Assembly (NCBI GenBank): GCA_020247005.1
Contig: JADCJN010000014.1
Span: 1-55,814, forward strand
Direction: 5' to 3'
Source: Silvanigrellales bacterium
Lineage (GTDB): Bacteria; Bdellovibrionota_B; Oligoflexia; Silvanigrellales; Silvanigrellaceae
DNA length: 55,814 nucleotides
Part shown: piece after piece, positions 15,775 through 25,312 of the stretch
Numbering within the stretch: the stretch's first letter is position 1
Layout: each line of letters opens with the position of its first letter
Made by a program: the position numbers and the translations under genes
Notes under the pieces: generated by a model
What the model was told of the DNA's origin: nothing
Databases searched by the model: none
What the model saw: the letters and a program-made list of their open reading frames with translations, nothing else

Positions 15775-18167
15775 TTGGTCTGCCTCGACGCCTTCTTTGC
15801 CACCTTCTTTGTCACCAACTTTGTGGTTTGAGTCGATTCCCCTGAGGGAATCAAAGGCCCCTGCACTTCCACAAGACCGACTCCCCGCGGGGCAACGAGA
15901 ATGCTGCGGGCAGACGCAGCAGCGCTTTGAGTGTCCTCGGGCGTTGACCACAGGCTCGCCTTCAAACGCAAGTCGAAATTTGTTTCGTCGATGCTCGCCC
16001 ACAGGCACGTGTGTGCCACCATGCTCTCGGCAAGCGTCACACGGGCGTCTTCGTCTCCAAAATTCACGAGCCCCAAGAAGCGCCTCGCACCAAGTGCCAA
16101 CGGAACAACCTGCACGCGCCCTTGAAGCGTGGCTTGCATGGCGGTGGCGTGTGAAGGCTGTGGGCCGGGCGCAAACGGGCGTTCTTCGGGCTCATGTCGC
16201 GCCACGCGTGGCGCGACACCCAATGCGCCTGCGAGCCACTGAAAAAGCCCATCGCTTGCCAAAGGGCATGTTGCCATGTGGACCCACGCCCCTTTTCGGT
16301 GGAACGAGGCGTTGCGCAACGCGGCGGGCGCACCCGCGTAAAGGCCGCCTTCGAAACGTGCGAGAGTTTGCCACTGCGAAATTTCGGGCTCGTGAATGGC
16401 AATGCGTTCTGCCCAAAGGTGGCCCTCAAAACGAAACGAGCCAGAGGTGGCGACACATGCTTCGCGCTCCCCTTCAAGCAAAGCCCCATGGTCTTCAAAA
16501 TGGAAATCGTCTTCGTCGAACAAACACAAGGGGAGTGGCGACATCTGATTGTTCTTCAGCTTCATGGCCGTGCGCGGGAGGCTGAGCACGACTCCGCCAG
16601 AGTCGACGAAACGCCGGAGCGCCTCCTTTTCCAGAGTCGTGAATTCGAAGGCGTAGCCTGGCAAAATGATGATGCGGTAACGTGTGAGGTCTTGGCGAGC
16701 GCTTTCCACGCTGGGGGTAAAATGAAGCCCCCAACCCAAGCGAGTGCAGAGCGCCGACACCCAGTCGAGCTGTTTTCGGGTCGAATATTCCTGGCTTTGC
16801 GAGGTGATTTCGTGGGTCCAGAGCGACTCCATGCCATGAATGCACAGAACGTCTTCTTCCTGGCGCGGAAGCTCCGACAGGCCGAAGCGTTCTTCGAGAT
16901 GCGAGAAAAAGAGGTTTTTCGCTCTCACTATTTTTTCTTGTGGGCTTTCCCCGACACGGACATCGTGGGCAACAAGGCCGTCGTGGTATTGCTCGGCGCC
17001 CCCGGCCATGCGTTGCCAGCTGAAGGCGAGCATTCCACGAGCTCCCAGGAAAGAGCTTTGCACTCCCCAAAGAAACAGCCAGGAGTAGGCGAATCGGCGG
17101 TTGGTTGTCTGCCAATTCACCTGCAGCGGTTGTTGCTCAAGCACCCAGAAACGACGTTTCCTGAGCGAGGCCATGAGTGCGAAGTCGTGGTGCGACGTCA
17201 AGGGGTGCGGCACAGGCTCCATTTGATAGTGGTCGAAGCCCGCAACGTCGAGGTCTTCCGAAAGTGTCCAGGGGCAAAGGTCAGTGAAGTTGGTCATGAA
17301 ATTGTGAGTTAAGAAACGTCCTGGCGAGTGTTCCCGCAATATCCGCACTTGAATTTCCTGGAAGCCGCGCCAGGCCTCGTTCGAAAATCGACGGAAGTCG
17401 AGTTCGAGGTGCGGATTCTGGTCGGTCCAGGTGGACCACGGAAGTTCCACCTGGGTGAATTCCGTGTAGCGTTGCGACCAAAACGATGTGAACCAATGGG
17501 CGTTGAGGTTCTCAATGTTCCCGAAATAGCGCTCCTTGAGCCAGGCTCGAAAGGCGTCTCGTGCGGCGTCTGAAAAAAGAAACACAGAGCCATGGCAGCC
17601 AAATTCATTGTCGGTTTGCCATCCCACCACGGCAGGGTGGCGTCCCCAGGCCTGTGCGTAGGCAGCCGTGATGCGCGCGCTTTCCGCGCGGTAGGTGGCG
17701 GAGTGGACGTCGTAGTGGCGGCGTCCACCAAAGGGAACACGTGTTCCCGCGCGCGTGAAGGGAAGAATGTCGGGGTGTGCATCGACAAGCCATTTGGGCG
17801 GTGTGGCGGTGGGCGTGCAAAAGAGAACTCGGATGTCGAATTCGTGGGCAAGGTCGAGAGCGAGGTCGAAGCGCTCGGTGTGAAATTGCCCGCGCTTGGG
17901 TTCGACCGCAGACCAGCTGAACTCACCCATTCGGATGATGTGCAAGCCCTGTTTGCGCATGCGAAGAAAGTCTTCACGGATGCGCTCGTTCGCAGAAAGA
18001 ACCGCGAGTCGACCATCTGCGCGCCGAGCGAGAGCGGACGCGGGCACGTAGTCGGGATAGTAGGCTGCGCCGAGTTCGAAGAGCCGATTGCGCGCAGGCG
18101 GACGGAGCGGCTGCGTGGAATGGGGCATGGGGTTCGAACGGGAAGGGAAAGGGGGAAACGACGCCAT
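15771..18167 (-). CDS. Beta-galactosidase, glycoside hydrolase family 42
   Basis: The 798-residue product is a GH42 enzyme. AAYYPDY at the first strand of the TIM barrel, WQTDNEFG with acid/base Glu188 and FWVLEQQPLQVNW with nucleophile Glu344 are all present. A beta-galactosidase trimerisation-like domain (about 415-620) and a short beta-rich C-terminal domain follow, then a Lys-rich tail. No signal peptide is seen, so it should cleave small beta-galactosides such as lactose in the cytoplasm, releasing galactose for the galK-galT products encoded just upstream. I chose ATG 18167, ten bases after GAGG; TTG 18173 is possible. The gene follows galK by 35 bases. Confidence 0.85.
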   Translation of the reverse strand: MASFPPFPSRSNPMPHSTQPLRPPARNRLFELGAAYYPDYVPASALARRADGRLAVLSANERIREDFLRMRKQGLHIIRMGEFSWSAVEPKRGQFHTERFDLALDLAHEFDIRVLFCTPTATPPKWLVDAHPDILPFTRAGTRVPFGGRRHYDVHSATYRAESARITAAYAQAWGRHPAVVGWQTDNEFGCHGSVFLFSDAARDAFRAWLKERYFGNIENLNAHWFTSFWSQRYTEFTQVELPWSTWTDQNPHLELDFRRFSNEAWRGFQEIQVRILREHSPGRFLTHNFMTNFTDLCPWTLSEDLDVAGFDHYQMEPVPHPLTSHHDFALMASLRKRRFWVLEQQPLQVNWQTTNRRFAYSWLFLWGVQSSFLGARGMLAFSWQRMAGGAEQYHDGLVAHDVRVGESPQEKIVRAKNLFFSHLEERFGLSELPRQEEDVLCIHGMESLWTHEITSQSQEYSTRKQLDWVSALCTRLGWGLHFTPSVESARQDLTRYRIIILPGYAFEFTTLEKEALRRFVDSGGVVLSLPRTAMKLKNNQMSPLPLCLFDEDDFHFEDHGALLEGEREACVATSGSFRFEGHLWAERIAIHEPEISQWQTLARFEGGLYAGAPAALRNASFHRKGAWVHMATCPLASDGLFQWLAGALGVAPRVARHEPEERPFAPGPQPSHATAMQATLQGRVQVVPLALGARRFLGLVNFGDEDARVTLAESMVAHTCLWASIDETNFDLRLKASLWSTPEDTQSAAASARSILVAPRGVGLVEVQGPLIPSGESTQTTKLVTKKVAKKASRQTK

Positions 18168-18202
18168 AGACAAGCAACCTCACATGTCCACTGATGTGGC
18201 GC

Positions 18203-19675
18203 TTAGATGTAATGAAGACGGAGTCCTTCGGAGGGCCTCGACACCACAAGACGAGGCTTTGCACCGGTCGTGCGCGTGTAAGGATTGTCTTCCTTTGCAA
18301 ACACCTCGAGAAGTTCAGTGACCAATGATTCGTGCACGAGTTGAATCGTGGAGCCGCCAAACCCACCTCCCGTCATGCGAGCGCCCAACAACGCGAGAGT
18401 GTTGAGTGGACCCGTTTTGCGGTGGGGAGCCTTGGCAAGACGTTCTGCCTCTTGCGGAACAAGAGCCGCGGCGGCATCGAGCTCCCGACAACTCACTTCA
18501 TAGCTGAAACGCAGGCTTTCATGACTGTCCTGCATGAGCCTGGAAAGAGCCGCAAGACGCCCCATACGGAGGGCGTCCATGGCAGCACGCACACGGATAT
18601 TTTCAAAGACAACATGGCCGGCACGCCTCGCGAGCACATCGTCGCCGCCAAAGCAGGTGCGCAGGTGGGTTTCTGCGAGAGCCTGTGTAAACGCACCCGA
18701 GAGAGCATCCTGAATCTCGCGGCCGAACAGGGCACGAAAGCCCTCTGGCATGGAATAGTGGGAGAGGGAATCAGGGGGTGATTTCGACTCGGGCCACCGC
18801 ACGACGTCGCGAAGCTTGGACAAGGCCTCGCCGCATTGAAGGCGTCGCGTGTTGTACTCGCTGCCCGCGAGGGAATGTGTGACGCCCGTGTGGAAAATAA
18901 GGGGAACATAGGCATCGAAAGCCTCTTGTGCGGCCACGGGTTCACATTCGAAGGTGCCACGTTCTGGAAAGGCGAGGAAATTGATGGCGAGAAATGTTCC
19001 GGTTCGTCCATACGTCACGGCCAGCTGGTCCATGAGGCCCACGTGCGCACCGGCGAAACGGTGCTCCACGTGCATGGCTGTGCGCGCGAGCTCGCGGCCC
19101 GAAAGTGTTCCACCAAAAAGAGCCTGCGCCCCCTGCAGAAATCCCGTGCAGAGGGCGGCCGAGGACGACAGCCCGGCACCTGCTGGCAGCGTCGAATCGA
19201 TGTCCACGCGGAGGCGGGCTCGTCCGTTCAGGAGACTTGCCCTTCGGTCTTCTTTGAGGTTGGAAGCCGTGTCGCGAGGCAGGTCACCTTGCGCAAAAAG
19301 AAGAGAGAGCGCGCCTGCCAGGTAGCCAAGCGTGTTTCCTTGCGCCGCGGAAGGCAAAGGCACGAGATCGCTCGAAAGGGGATTGTCGCGGACGCATTGA
19401 ACGAGTTCCGTCATTTCTTTCGCGTTGAGGCCGCGCGTGGCACCGTCATAAGTGGAGTGACAAAGAAGGACGTGAGAGGCATCGGTCGGCCCCTGCGCAT
19501 CGTTCGCGCTGCGCGGTTCGAACGACAGGCGGAGCTCGAGTCCGAGATCAATTGCGAAGGGCAAGACCAGTCCACCGTTGTAGTCGGTGTGTTCTCCAAT
19601 CAGATTCACACGTCCGGGCGCGAAAACCTCAACCCCAGGAAAGGCGCTTCGTGTGCCATCGTCAAACCGTCCCAT
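18203..19675 (-). CDS. galK: Galactokinase
   Basis: The 490-residue product is a GHMP kinase that phosphorylates galactose at C1 in the Leloir pathway. The galactokinase signature GRVNLIGEHTDYNGG is near residues 22-36, the ATP loop GAGLSSSAALCTG is central, and MTGGGFGGSTI closes the fold. It is about 100 residues longer than the Escherichia coli enzyme. The extra length lies in loops, including a segment near residue 130 (FAQGDLPRDTASNLKEDRR) and another around the middle. The ATG follows AAGGAG at nine bases. It sits between galT and the GH42 gene in one transcription unit. Confidence 0.9.
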   Translation of the reverse strand: MGRFDDGTRSAFPGVEVFAPGRVNLIGEHTDYNGGLVLPFAIDLGLELRLSFEPRSANDAQGPTDASHVLLCHSTYDGATRGLNAKEMTELVQCVRDNPLSSDLVPLPSAAQGNTLGYLAGALSLLFAQGDLPRDTASNLKEDRRASLLNGRARLRVDIDSTLPAGAGLSSSAALCTGFLQGAQALFGGTLSGRELARTAMHVEHRFAGAHVGLMDQLAVTYGRTGTFLAINFLAFPERGTFECEPVAAQEAFDAYVPLIFHTGVTHSLAGSEYNTRRLQCGEALSKLRDVVRWPESKSPPDSLSHYSMPEGFRALFGREIQDALSGAFTQALAETHLRTCFGGDDVLARRAGHVVFENIRVRAAMDALRMGRLAALSRLMQDSHESLRFSYEVSCRELDAAAALVPQEAERLAKAPHRKTGPLNTLALLGARMTGGGFGGSTIQLVHESLVTELLEVFAKEDNPYTRTTGAKPRLVVSRPSEGLRLHYI

Positions 19676-19697
19676 GTTCTCACTCTCCTTAAAATGT

Positions 19698-20765
19698 TCA
19701 GAAAGGAACGGCGATGGCTCGCAACTCGGCCGCCTTGCCCTCGGGGCTTGTGTCGTTCACGAAGAATCCGGTGCCGCTTTCGACGCCAGCGAGGAACTTG
19801 AGTTTGTCGCGCGTGCGGTGAGGGGGATAGAATTCAAGGTGCCAATGGTAGGTGCGGTCGCCTGGCTCTGTGCTTTCGGCCTGATGGTGAGCCATAATGT
19901 AGGGCAAAGAAATTCCAAAGAGCGCATCGTATTTGAAAAGAAGACGTTTCAAAAGAAGCGCCAGTTCAGAAAGCTCGTTGTCTTCAAGGGCTTCGAACAA
20001 AGGCCTGTGCGCCTTCGTGGTGACGTGGACTTCGTAGGGGTAACGCGCCGCATAGGGAACGAATGCGACCAAAGAGGGTGTCTCAAGCACCACCCTGCTG
20101 CTGGTTTCGAGTTCGTTTTGAGCCAGGTCGCACACAAGGCACCGGCCGTTTGTTTGAAAATGCGCGCGTGCCGCAGCGTGTTCGCGCGCAAGGAATGGGG
20201 GAGGTTCGCGGAAAGCGTAAATTTGGCCGTGAGGGTGGTGGAGCGTCACTCCGACCTCAGCCCCTTTGTTCTCGAAGATAAACACCTGCCGAATGAACGG
20301 CAGTGCCCCCAACGATTTCGAGCGGTCTCGCCAAACGTGCATGAGACCCAAGATGTGTTCAAGTGGTTCCATGGCAAGAGTCGAGTCGTGGTGAGGAGAA
20401 TAAAGAACGACCTCGCACTTTCCAATGCCGTCGGGCCTTGGCGCGAGCGCGGGGTACATGTTTTCAAAGACGGCCCATTCGTAGAGTCGGCCGGTTTCGG
20501 GAATTTCTGTGGGAAAAGCGGAGTCGCGTGCAGGACACAGCGGGCAATATTCCTTCGGCGGAAGAAACGGCCGTGAATTGCGCGACGTCGAGATGGCAAC
20601 GTACTCGTCGCGCATGGCGTTGTAGCGCAACGCGGGAGGTTCCCAGTCGGCAGGCCGCGTGAGTCCTTCCGAAAGGAAACCAAAGTCGACCGGAAAGGAG
20701 TCTTTGCTGTACTGGATGAACGCGCGGCCGTCGGCCTTGCGCGATTCGAATTTGAAGAGCCGCAT
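19698..20765 (-). CDS. galT: Galactose-1-phosphate uridylyltransferase
   Basis: The 355-residue product transfers UMP from UDP-glucose to galactose-1-phosphate. The HIT-superfamily active site HPHGQ is present (LHHPHGQIYAF), as are zinc-site cysteines (CPLC) and a second strand motif with HWHLEFYPPH, all diagnostic for GalT. Length is close to the usual 345-350 residues. ATG follows AGGAG at seven bases. It is the first gene of galT-galK-GH42-XRE-aminotransferase. No galE or sugar transporter is seen in the window, so UDP-galactose epimerase must be encoded elsewhere. The upstream leader holds a 20-base palindrome. Confidence 0.92.
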   Translation of the reverse strand: MRLFKFESRKADGRAFIQYSKDSFPVDFGFLSEGLTRPADWEPPALRYNAMRDEYVAISTSRNSRPFLPPKEYCPLCPARDSAFPTEIPETGRLYEWAVFENMYPALAPRPDGIGKCEVVLYSPHHDSTLAMEPLEHILGLMHVWRDRSKSLGALPFIRQVFIFENKGAEVGVTLHHPHGQIYAFREPPPFLAREHAAARAHFQTNGRCLVCDLAQNELETSSRVVLETPSLVAFVPYAARYPYEVHVTTKAHRPLFEALEDNELSELALLLKRLLFKYDALFGISLPYIMAHHQAESTEPGDRTYHWHLEFYPPHRTRDKLKFLAGVESGTGFFVNDTSPEGKAAELRAIAVPF

Positions 20766-20800
20766 GAAGTCGCTCCTGGACGCGCAAGCGAGAGTGCGAC

Positions 20801-20820
20801 CACGGTGCCATGGTCACGTG
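20801..20820. promoter_or_regulatory. Palindrome upstream of galT, possible operator
   Basis: The sequence CACG-N3-CCATGG-N3-CGTG is symmetric at 14 of 20 positions and sits 36 bases before the galT start codon. This is a common place and size for an XRE-type operator, and an XRE gene lies in the same operon. No binding evidence exists. Confidence 0.35.
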
Positions 20821-20867
20821 AGAACGAGGAAGATACCAAGTCCTCTCGCCAAGCGATACCAGGCGAC

Positions 20868-21941
20868 TCACAGAGGCGTTTTACAGCCCCAGGCTTGAAG
20901 GTTCGCCAGGGTTTCGCCCGTGGCAGCGAGCGCGACGCACTCCGCATTTGGACTCTCAGCGAGCCTCGAACGTACGATTTCAGCGCATGCGCGTGCAAAC
21001 CCTTCACCGCACGAGGGAGCGAGCGAGCCCGTGCGGTTCAGCGCCTGTTTGACAAATGTGGAGCCCAGTTCTCCGCGCGCTTGCACTCGACACGAGAGCG
21101 TTGCAGCCAGTGATCCAAAACGAGCCGGGGTCACTGCGTCACACAAAGGAGACGCCGCCTGCCCTTCTGTTTTAGCCAGGTTTGCAAGATGGGCCGTGGA
21201 TGCGAACAGCGTTCCCAGTGTTTTGCATCGCACTGAATCGTCCGTCCAACGCGCATTCCCTCGGCGTCCTTTTGAGCCTTGCAAAAGGCTTGTCGCGGCA
21301 GTGTCGACGGAGTCTGGTCCTTCGCTGTCTTGGCCTAAGTCGCCACCTTCGGCATCGACGCCCGTGAAGTCGCTCGAGGCTTGTCCATCGAGAGATTTCG
21401 CAAAGCTTCTGACGGCAGAAAGGCGAGCCTGGCGCCAGAGCTCTCGGTCGGCGGCACCGCGCGACTTTCGCCTGGAAAGTTCGAGATCCAGAGCTTTTTC
21501 CTGCGCTCGGGCTGCCTCTTCGAAAGCGGTTTTGAAGCTGCCCTCGCAGCCCAACGAAAGAGCGACTTCGGGGAGCATGATGTTGAGCTTCGACTCGAAG
21601 GTCGAGGCGAGCTTCGAGTCCGGCGACGACTCGGCCCCAGAAGGCAGCGGTTCTGCCGCGGCTTTTTCCGAAGCGCTGCCTCCCTGTTCACTTTCCGCTT
21701 GGGTTTCCGAAGTCAGCCCCATTTGGCCTGGCGCGATGGGCGGGGCAATGAGAATCTCGGCGTCTTTTGCGGCTTGTGAAGTTGAGGTTTTCTTCACGCA
21801 GGACAAAAGCGGAAAAGAGATCAAGGAAACGACCAGGGCGGTGGCCATGGCGGCTGGAAATCCTCCGTGTGGAACGCTCCGAGCCTCGCCTCGAACTTCG
21901 TTCCATTGACGTTTCGTTCCTGTTTGTTGCGCCATTCTCAT
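20868..21941 (-). CDS. Lipoprotein of unknown function
   Basis: The 357-residue product starts at ATG 21941, five bases after GGGGAGG; the frame runs open much further upstream, into the divergent DAHP synthase gene, and that part is not real. After a long polar N-region comes a hydrophobic stretch and lipobox PLLSC (Cys48) followed by VKK. The mature part is Ala/Ser/Glu-rich, with a helical segment carrying many charged residues (AFEEAARAQEKALDLELSRR) and several Cys residues in the last 130 positions. I recognise no family. It ends 102 bases before galT on the same strand. Confidence 0.6.
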   Translation of the reverse strand: MRMAQQTGTKRQWNEVRGEARSVPHGGFPAAMATALVVSLISFPLLSCVKKTSTSQAAKDAEILIAPPIAPGQMGLTSETQAESEQGGSASEKAAAEPLPSGAESSPDSKLASTFESKLNIMLPEVALSLGCEGSFKTAFEEAARAQEKALDLELSRRKSRGAADRELWRQARLSAVRSFAKSLDGQASSDFTGVDAEGGDLGQDSEGPDSVDTAATSLLQGSKGRRGNARWTDDSVRCKTLGTLFASTAHLANLAKTEGQAASPLCDAVTPARFGSLAATLSCRVQARGELGSTFVKQALNRTGSLAPSCGEGFARACAEIVRSRLAESPNAECVALAATGETLANLQAWGCKTPL

Positions 21942-22103
21942 CGTTCCTCCCCACGCTCGGTGGCCCAAAGCTTCCTTCCGGATGTTCCCACGGAGAGGCT
22001 GTCTGTGCAGACGGCAAGGATTGCCTGCCTCGAGCCACCGACAGGCTTGAAGACTGCGCAAGAAACGTGATAATTGAGCTTTCCACCTGTGTATGGAGTC
22101 GAC

Positions 22104-23465
22104 ATGAGCAAGCCAGATTTGGTTCATTGGAGCCCAGACTCCTGGCGCGCACGAACTGCACTCCAGCAACCCCGCTACGAAGATTCCGAACTCCTGGCGT
22201 CCTGCCTGCGGGAAATCGCGGGCCGGCCCGCTCTCGTTCATCAGGGCGAAGTGCTTGCCCTGCGCCAACAAATTGCCGAAGCCGGTGAGGGCAAGCGTTT
22301 TATTTTGCAAGCGGGCGACTGCGCGGAGCGCTTCGTCGACTGCAGCCCCAAGAGCATTTCAGACAAGCTCAAAATCATCCTCCAAATGAGCCTCATTCTG
22401 GTTTATGGCCTGCGTCGCCCCGTGGTGCGCATCGGGCGCATTGCCGGGCAATACGCGAAGCCGCGCTCCGACGACCTGGAAACCCTCGGGGGCATCAGTC
22501 TTCCTTCGTTCCGGGGCGACATTATCAATGGAATCGCATTTGAAGAGGAAGCCCGCAGGCACGATCCCAGGCGCCTTGTGCAGGCGCACACTCTGTCTTG
22601 CTACACCTTGAATTCTCTGCGCGCTCTGGTGGAAGGGGGCTTTGCCGACGTGCGGCATCCCGAAATGTGGAAGCTCGACCACGTTTCGGAGCACCACCAG
22701 CCCCGCCTCTACACGGATCTCTCGGACCGGGTGCGCGAATCGACCCGCTTCATGGAACTGTTGGGGGGCGCCAACCCGGACTTCATGCGCAGGGTGGAGT
22801 TTTTCACTTCGCATGAAGGCTTGCTGCTCGACTACGAGTCGGCGCTGACTCATTGGGTGTCGGTGCCAGGGGCTGAAAAGCCAGGGTGGTTCAATTTGGG
22901 CGCCCACATGCTGTGGCTTGGGGAACGCACTCGCCAGCTCGACGGAGCTCACGCGGAGTACCTCCGTGGCATCGAAAATCCGCTTGGCATCAAGGTGGGT
23001 CCCACGGCCGACCCAGCGGAAATTGTGTCGTTGGTGCAATGCCTCAATCCCAACAATGTGCCGGGGCGCATCACGGTTATTACGCGCATGGGTGCGGGAA
23101 GGGTCCGGGGTGCTTTGCCGGGCCTTGTGAAGGCCCTGCATTCTGCGAAGGTTTTTGTGACCTACAGTTGTGACCCCATGCATGGAAATGCCATTAAAAC
23201 GCAAAATGGCATCAAGACACGTGACTTCGCCTCCATCCTCGCGGAGCTCAACGAAACTCAAGCGGTGCACAAGGAATCGGGTTCGCTCCTGGGTGGGGTC
23301 CATTTCGAACTCACGGGGGAGAACGTCACCGAGTGCATTGGCGGCGGCGGCGGTCTGGCGGAGGAGCACTTAACGCAGAACTATCAAACCGCCTGCGACC
23401 CCCGCCTCAATTATTCGCAAAGCATGGAGATGGCATACCTCATCTCCGATGGCTTCGCGAAGTAG
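22104..23465 (+). CDS. Type II 3-deoxy-D-arabino-heptulosonate-7-phosphate (DAHP) synthase
   Basis: The 453-residue product catalyses the first step of the shikimate pathway, joining phosphoenolpyruvate and erythrose-4-phosphate. Class II (plant/Mycobacterium) features are clear: LQAGDCAERF with the metal-ligand Cys near residue 77, RIAGQYAKPRSD, WFNLGAHMLWLGERTRQLDGAH and the C-terminal metal region YSCDPMHGN. Length equals the family norm of about 450-460. ATG 22104 follows GGAG at five bases; ten upstream in-frame codons lack such a site. The gene stands alone between a divergent lipoprotein gene and an envelope gene set, with no other aromatic pathway gene nearby. Confidence 0.92.
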   Translation: MSKPDLVHWSPDSWRARTALQQPRYEDSELLASCLREIAGRPALVHQGEVLALRQQIAEAGEGKRFILQAGDCAERFVDCSPKSISDKLKIILQMSLILVYGLRRPVVRIGRIAGQYAKPRSDDLETLGGISLPSFRGDIINGIAFEEEARRHDPRRLVQAHTLSCYTLNSLRALVEGGFADVRHPEMWKLDHVSEHHQPRLYTDLSDRVRESTRFMELLGGANPDFMRRVEFFTSHEGLLLDYESALTHWVSVPGAEKPGWFNLGAHMLWLGERTRQLDGAHAEYLRGIENPLGIKVGPTADPAEIVSLVQCLNPNNVPGRITVITRMGAGRVRGALPGLVKALHSAKVFVTYSCDPMHGNAIKTQNGIKTRDFASILAELNETQAVHKESGSLLGGVHFELTGENVTECIGGGGGLAEEHLTQNYQTACDPRLNYSQSMEMAYLISDGFAK

Positions 23466-23583
23466 AGTTCTTTCCTTCCTCCTTCCCTCCCTCCTTGTTC
23501 CGTGCTCGTTCCCCTCTGAGCACTCCTCTGTGTTACCCTAAAACGGTCTTCACCGAGGGAACATGTGTTCGGAGGCCTTCGCA

Positions 23584-24327
23584 ATGCCTAGCCCCCTGTC
23601 CAAGCTCTTGATCCGGGGCCTGGCGTCCCTTGTTTTCGCGACCCTTTCTTTCGGGCTCCCAGTGCGTTTTCTTGTGGGGTGGCCCTTCGAAAGCGATTTC
23701 GACCACGCGTTGGCGCAGACGTCGGGAAGCTCGCAAGGGAACACCCGCCGACAGGCAAAACCTCGGACCTCCAGTCCCCAGGGAGGGGCTTCTGCTTGGG
23801 GAGATCCTCTGGGAGCCAGCTCCGAGTCGGGGTCAGATTCCGAGCTCGACGACTTTGCAAAAGAAACGGATGGCTCACTGCATTCATTTCATGCGGGAAA
23901 TGCGTCGCTCGATGTTGCCTTCCCTGGAGGTGGGTCTGGAGTCCTGGAAGGAAGCGCCGGCGCGCGCGTCCTGCTCACCAATCGCATGGGCGTTGCCTTT
24001 GCGCTTCTCGCGGGAATTGAGAAGGAGCAGAAAAAGAATTCATTTGGCGCGGCATTGAAGTTTCAGCAGATTTTTCCCACCTCAACCCGAGTGTTTCCTT
24101 ACGTTTGGGTGTCACTAACAGGTGGCAAGAACGGGGGAGACGGCAATGCCGGCGACACAGACTTCAAAGCCGGCACTGGAGCGGGGGGTGGACTCGAGCT
24201 TTTCTTGTTGAAGGAGCTTTCCATAAGCGCAGAGGCCGGCATCACCTCCCAAGTTTCCCCTGGAAAGTCTTTCCGCCTGGCAACGGGAACCTCACAGCTC
24301 GCACTCCATCTCTTTCTGGGGAACTGA
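23584..24327 (+). CDS. Exported beta-rich protein, probably outer membrane
   Basis: The 247-residue product starts at ATG 23584, eight bases after GGAGG; an in-frame ATG at 23563 has a poorer site. A hydrophobic N-terminal stretch acts as signal, followed by a Gly/Ser/Gln-rich linker of low complexity (about residues 43-100). The last 140 residues alternate as in a small beta-barrel (SAGARVLLTNRMGVAFALLA, FPYVWVSLTGG, GLELFLLKELSISAEAGI) and end in LHLFLGN. No family is recognised. The stop TGA shares a base with the ATG of the next lipoprotein gene, so the two are coupled. Confidence 0.55.
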   Translation: MPSPLSKLLIRGLASLVFATLSFGLPVRFLVGWPFESDFDHALAQTSGSSQGNTRRQAKPRTSSPQGGASAWGDPLGASSESGSDSELDDFAKETDGSLHSFHAGNASLDVAFPGGGSGVLEGSAGARVLLTNRMGVAFALLAGIEKEQKKNSFGAALKFQQIFPTSTRVFPYVWVSLTGGKNGGDGNAGDTDFKAGTGAGGGLELFLLKELSISAEAGITSQVSPGKSFRLATGTSQLALHLFLGN

Positions 24328-25301
24328 TGCGCACCGCGCTTTTTCACACACTGGGCGCCTGGCTGGGTGCGGCGTTGCTCTCGGGCTGCGGGAGCTTTCC
24401 TTCGGGCTCGCAGAAAAAGAACGCCGCATGGGAAGGCGTGCCGTTCTTTTCCATTGAGAGCGAAGGGCGACCACTCCTTGCGCTCGATGCCGAGGGACGT
24501 TTTCGGGTTGGAGACAAAGGCACGCGAGGCGCTCTTTTTTCCCACTCCTTTGTTCTTTCAGCAGGCAGCGCTCCCTTCCTGAAATTCGATGGTTTCACGC
24601 TGGGTAAAGGAGCCTCTGCCGGCGCAAGCGCCTGGCAAAATGGAGGCGTTCCGTCTTATGCGCCACCAGTGGGGGGTGCTTGCGATGTCACCGCAGAAAT
24701 GGAAACCCTTGAATTGCTTTTTGAGGGAAGCGATCTTCCGCCGTTTGGGGGGCGCACACGTGCCGGGTCTCCGTGTCGGACAAAGGCATTTTTGGCTTGT
24801 TTCGTTCGCTCGTGGAGTGAGCCTTCACCGGTGGATGGACGTTCTTTTGCAGAGCTTTGGGCCCAAGAACGAAACCAAGTGTCGCCCGATGTGGTTTTCG
24901 CGCTGGCCCAAGCTGCGCAAAGAGCGGCCGACTGTGCGGGAATCGAGCCGACCATAGGGCAGGGCGGCCAGGGTGCGCCTGGAGGAAAGAACTCGGGAGG
25001 CAGTTTCGCGCTTTCGGCCACGAGTCTTTTGTTTACACCGAGCCCGCTCCTTTCTTTGTCGATATACGCGGGCGCTCTCGAGTCGTATGACGACGCGCTT
25101 GTAAACGCGTCTCCTGTGGCACTCGTGGCTGTGCCAGACACCTGCATATCGGTGGGAGGTGCTTGCGTGGCTTCGCCATGGCCTCTTTCGAAGTGCAAAG
25201 GGTGTGAGGCTTTGGTGCGTGGAAAAACCTACACGGCCTTCCTTTTGGAAAAGCCTGGCCAGCTGCTGCGAGATGTCAAACGTGTTCCCTTTGTCCGTTG
25301 A
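24327..25301 (+). CDS. Cysteine-containing lipoprotein of unknown function
   Basis: The 324-residue product starts at ATG 24327, overlapping the previous stop (TGATG). It has lipobox LLSGC (Cys21). The mature chain carries about ten cysteines, including CRTKAFLACF, DTCISVGGACV and a CKGC motif near residue 293 (SKCKGCEAL), which suggests disulfides or a metal site. I recognise no domain. It is the middle gene of a three-gene envelope set with a beta-rich protein upstream and a CxxCH lipoprotein downstream. Confidence 0.6.
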   Translation: MRTALFHTLGAWLGAALLSGCGSFPSGSQKKNAAWEGVPFFSIESEGRPLLALDAEGRFRVGDKGTRGALFSHSFVLSAGSAPFLKFDGFTLGKGASAGASAWQNGGVPSYAPPVGGACDVTAEMETLELLFEGSDLPPFGGRTRAGSPCRTKAFLACFVRSWSEPSPVDGRSFAELWAQERNQVSPDVVFALAQAAQRAADCAGIEPTIGQGGQGAPGGKNSGGSFALSATSLLFTPSPLLSLSIYAGALESYDDALVNASPVALVAVPDTCISVGGACVASPWPLSKCKGCEALVRGKTYTAFLLEKPGQLLRDVKRVPFVR

Positions 25302-25312
25302 AGGAGTCTTCC

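Noticed and set aside
16194..17312. Long plus-strand open frame opposite the GH42 gene
   Set aside because: The minus strand encodes an intact GH42 enzyme with both catalytic Glu residues; the plus frame shows no domain.
23466..23520. Pyrimidine-rich tract after the DAHP synthase gene as a terminator
   Set aside because: The tract is C/T-rich, but no stem precedes it, so it is not an intrinsic terminator I can support.
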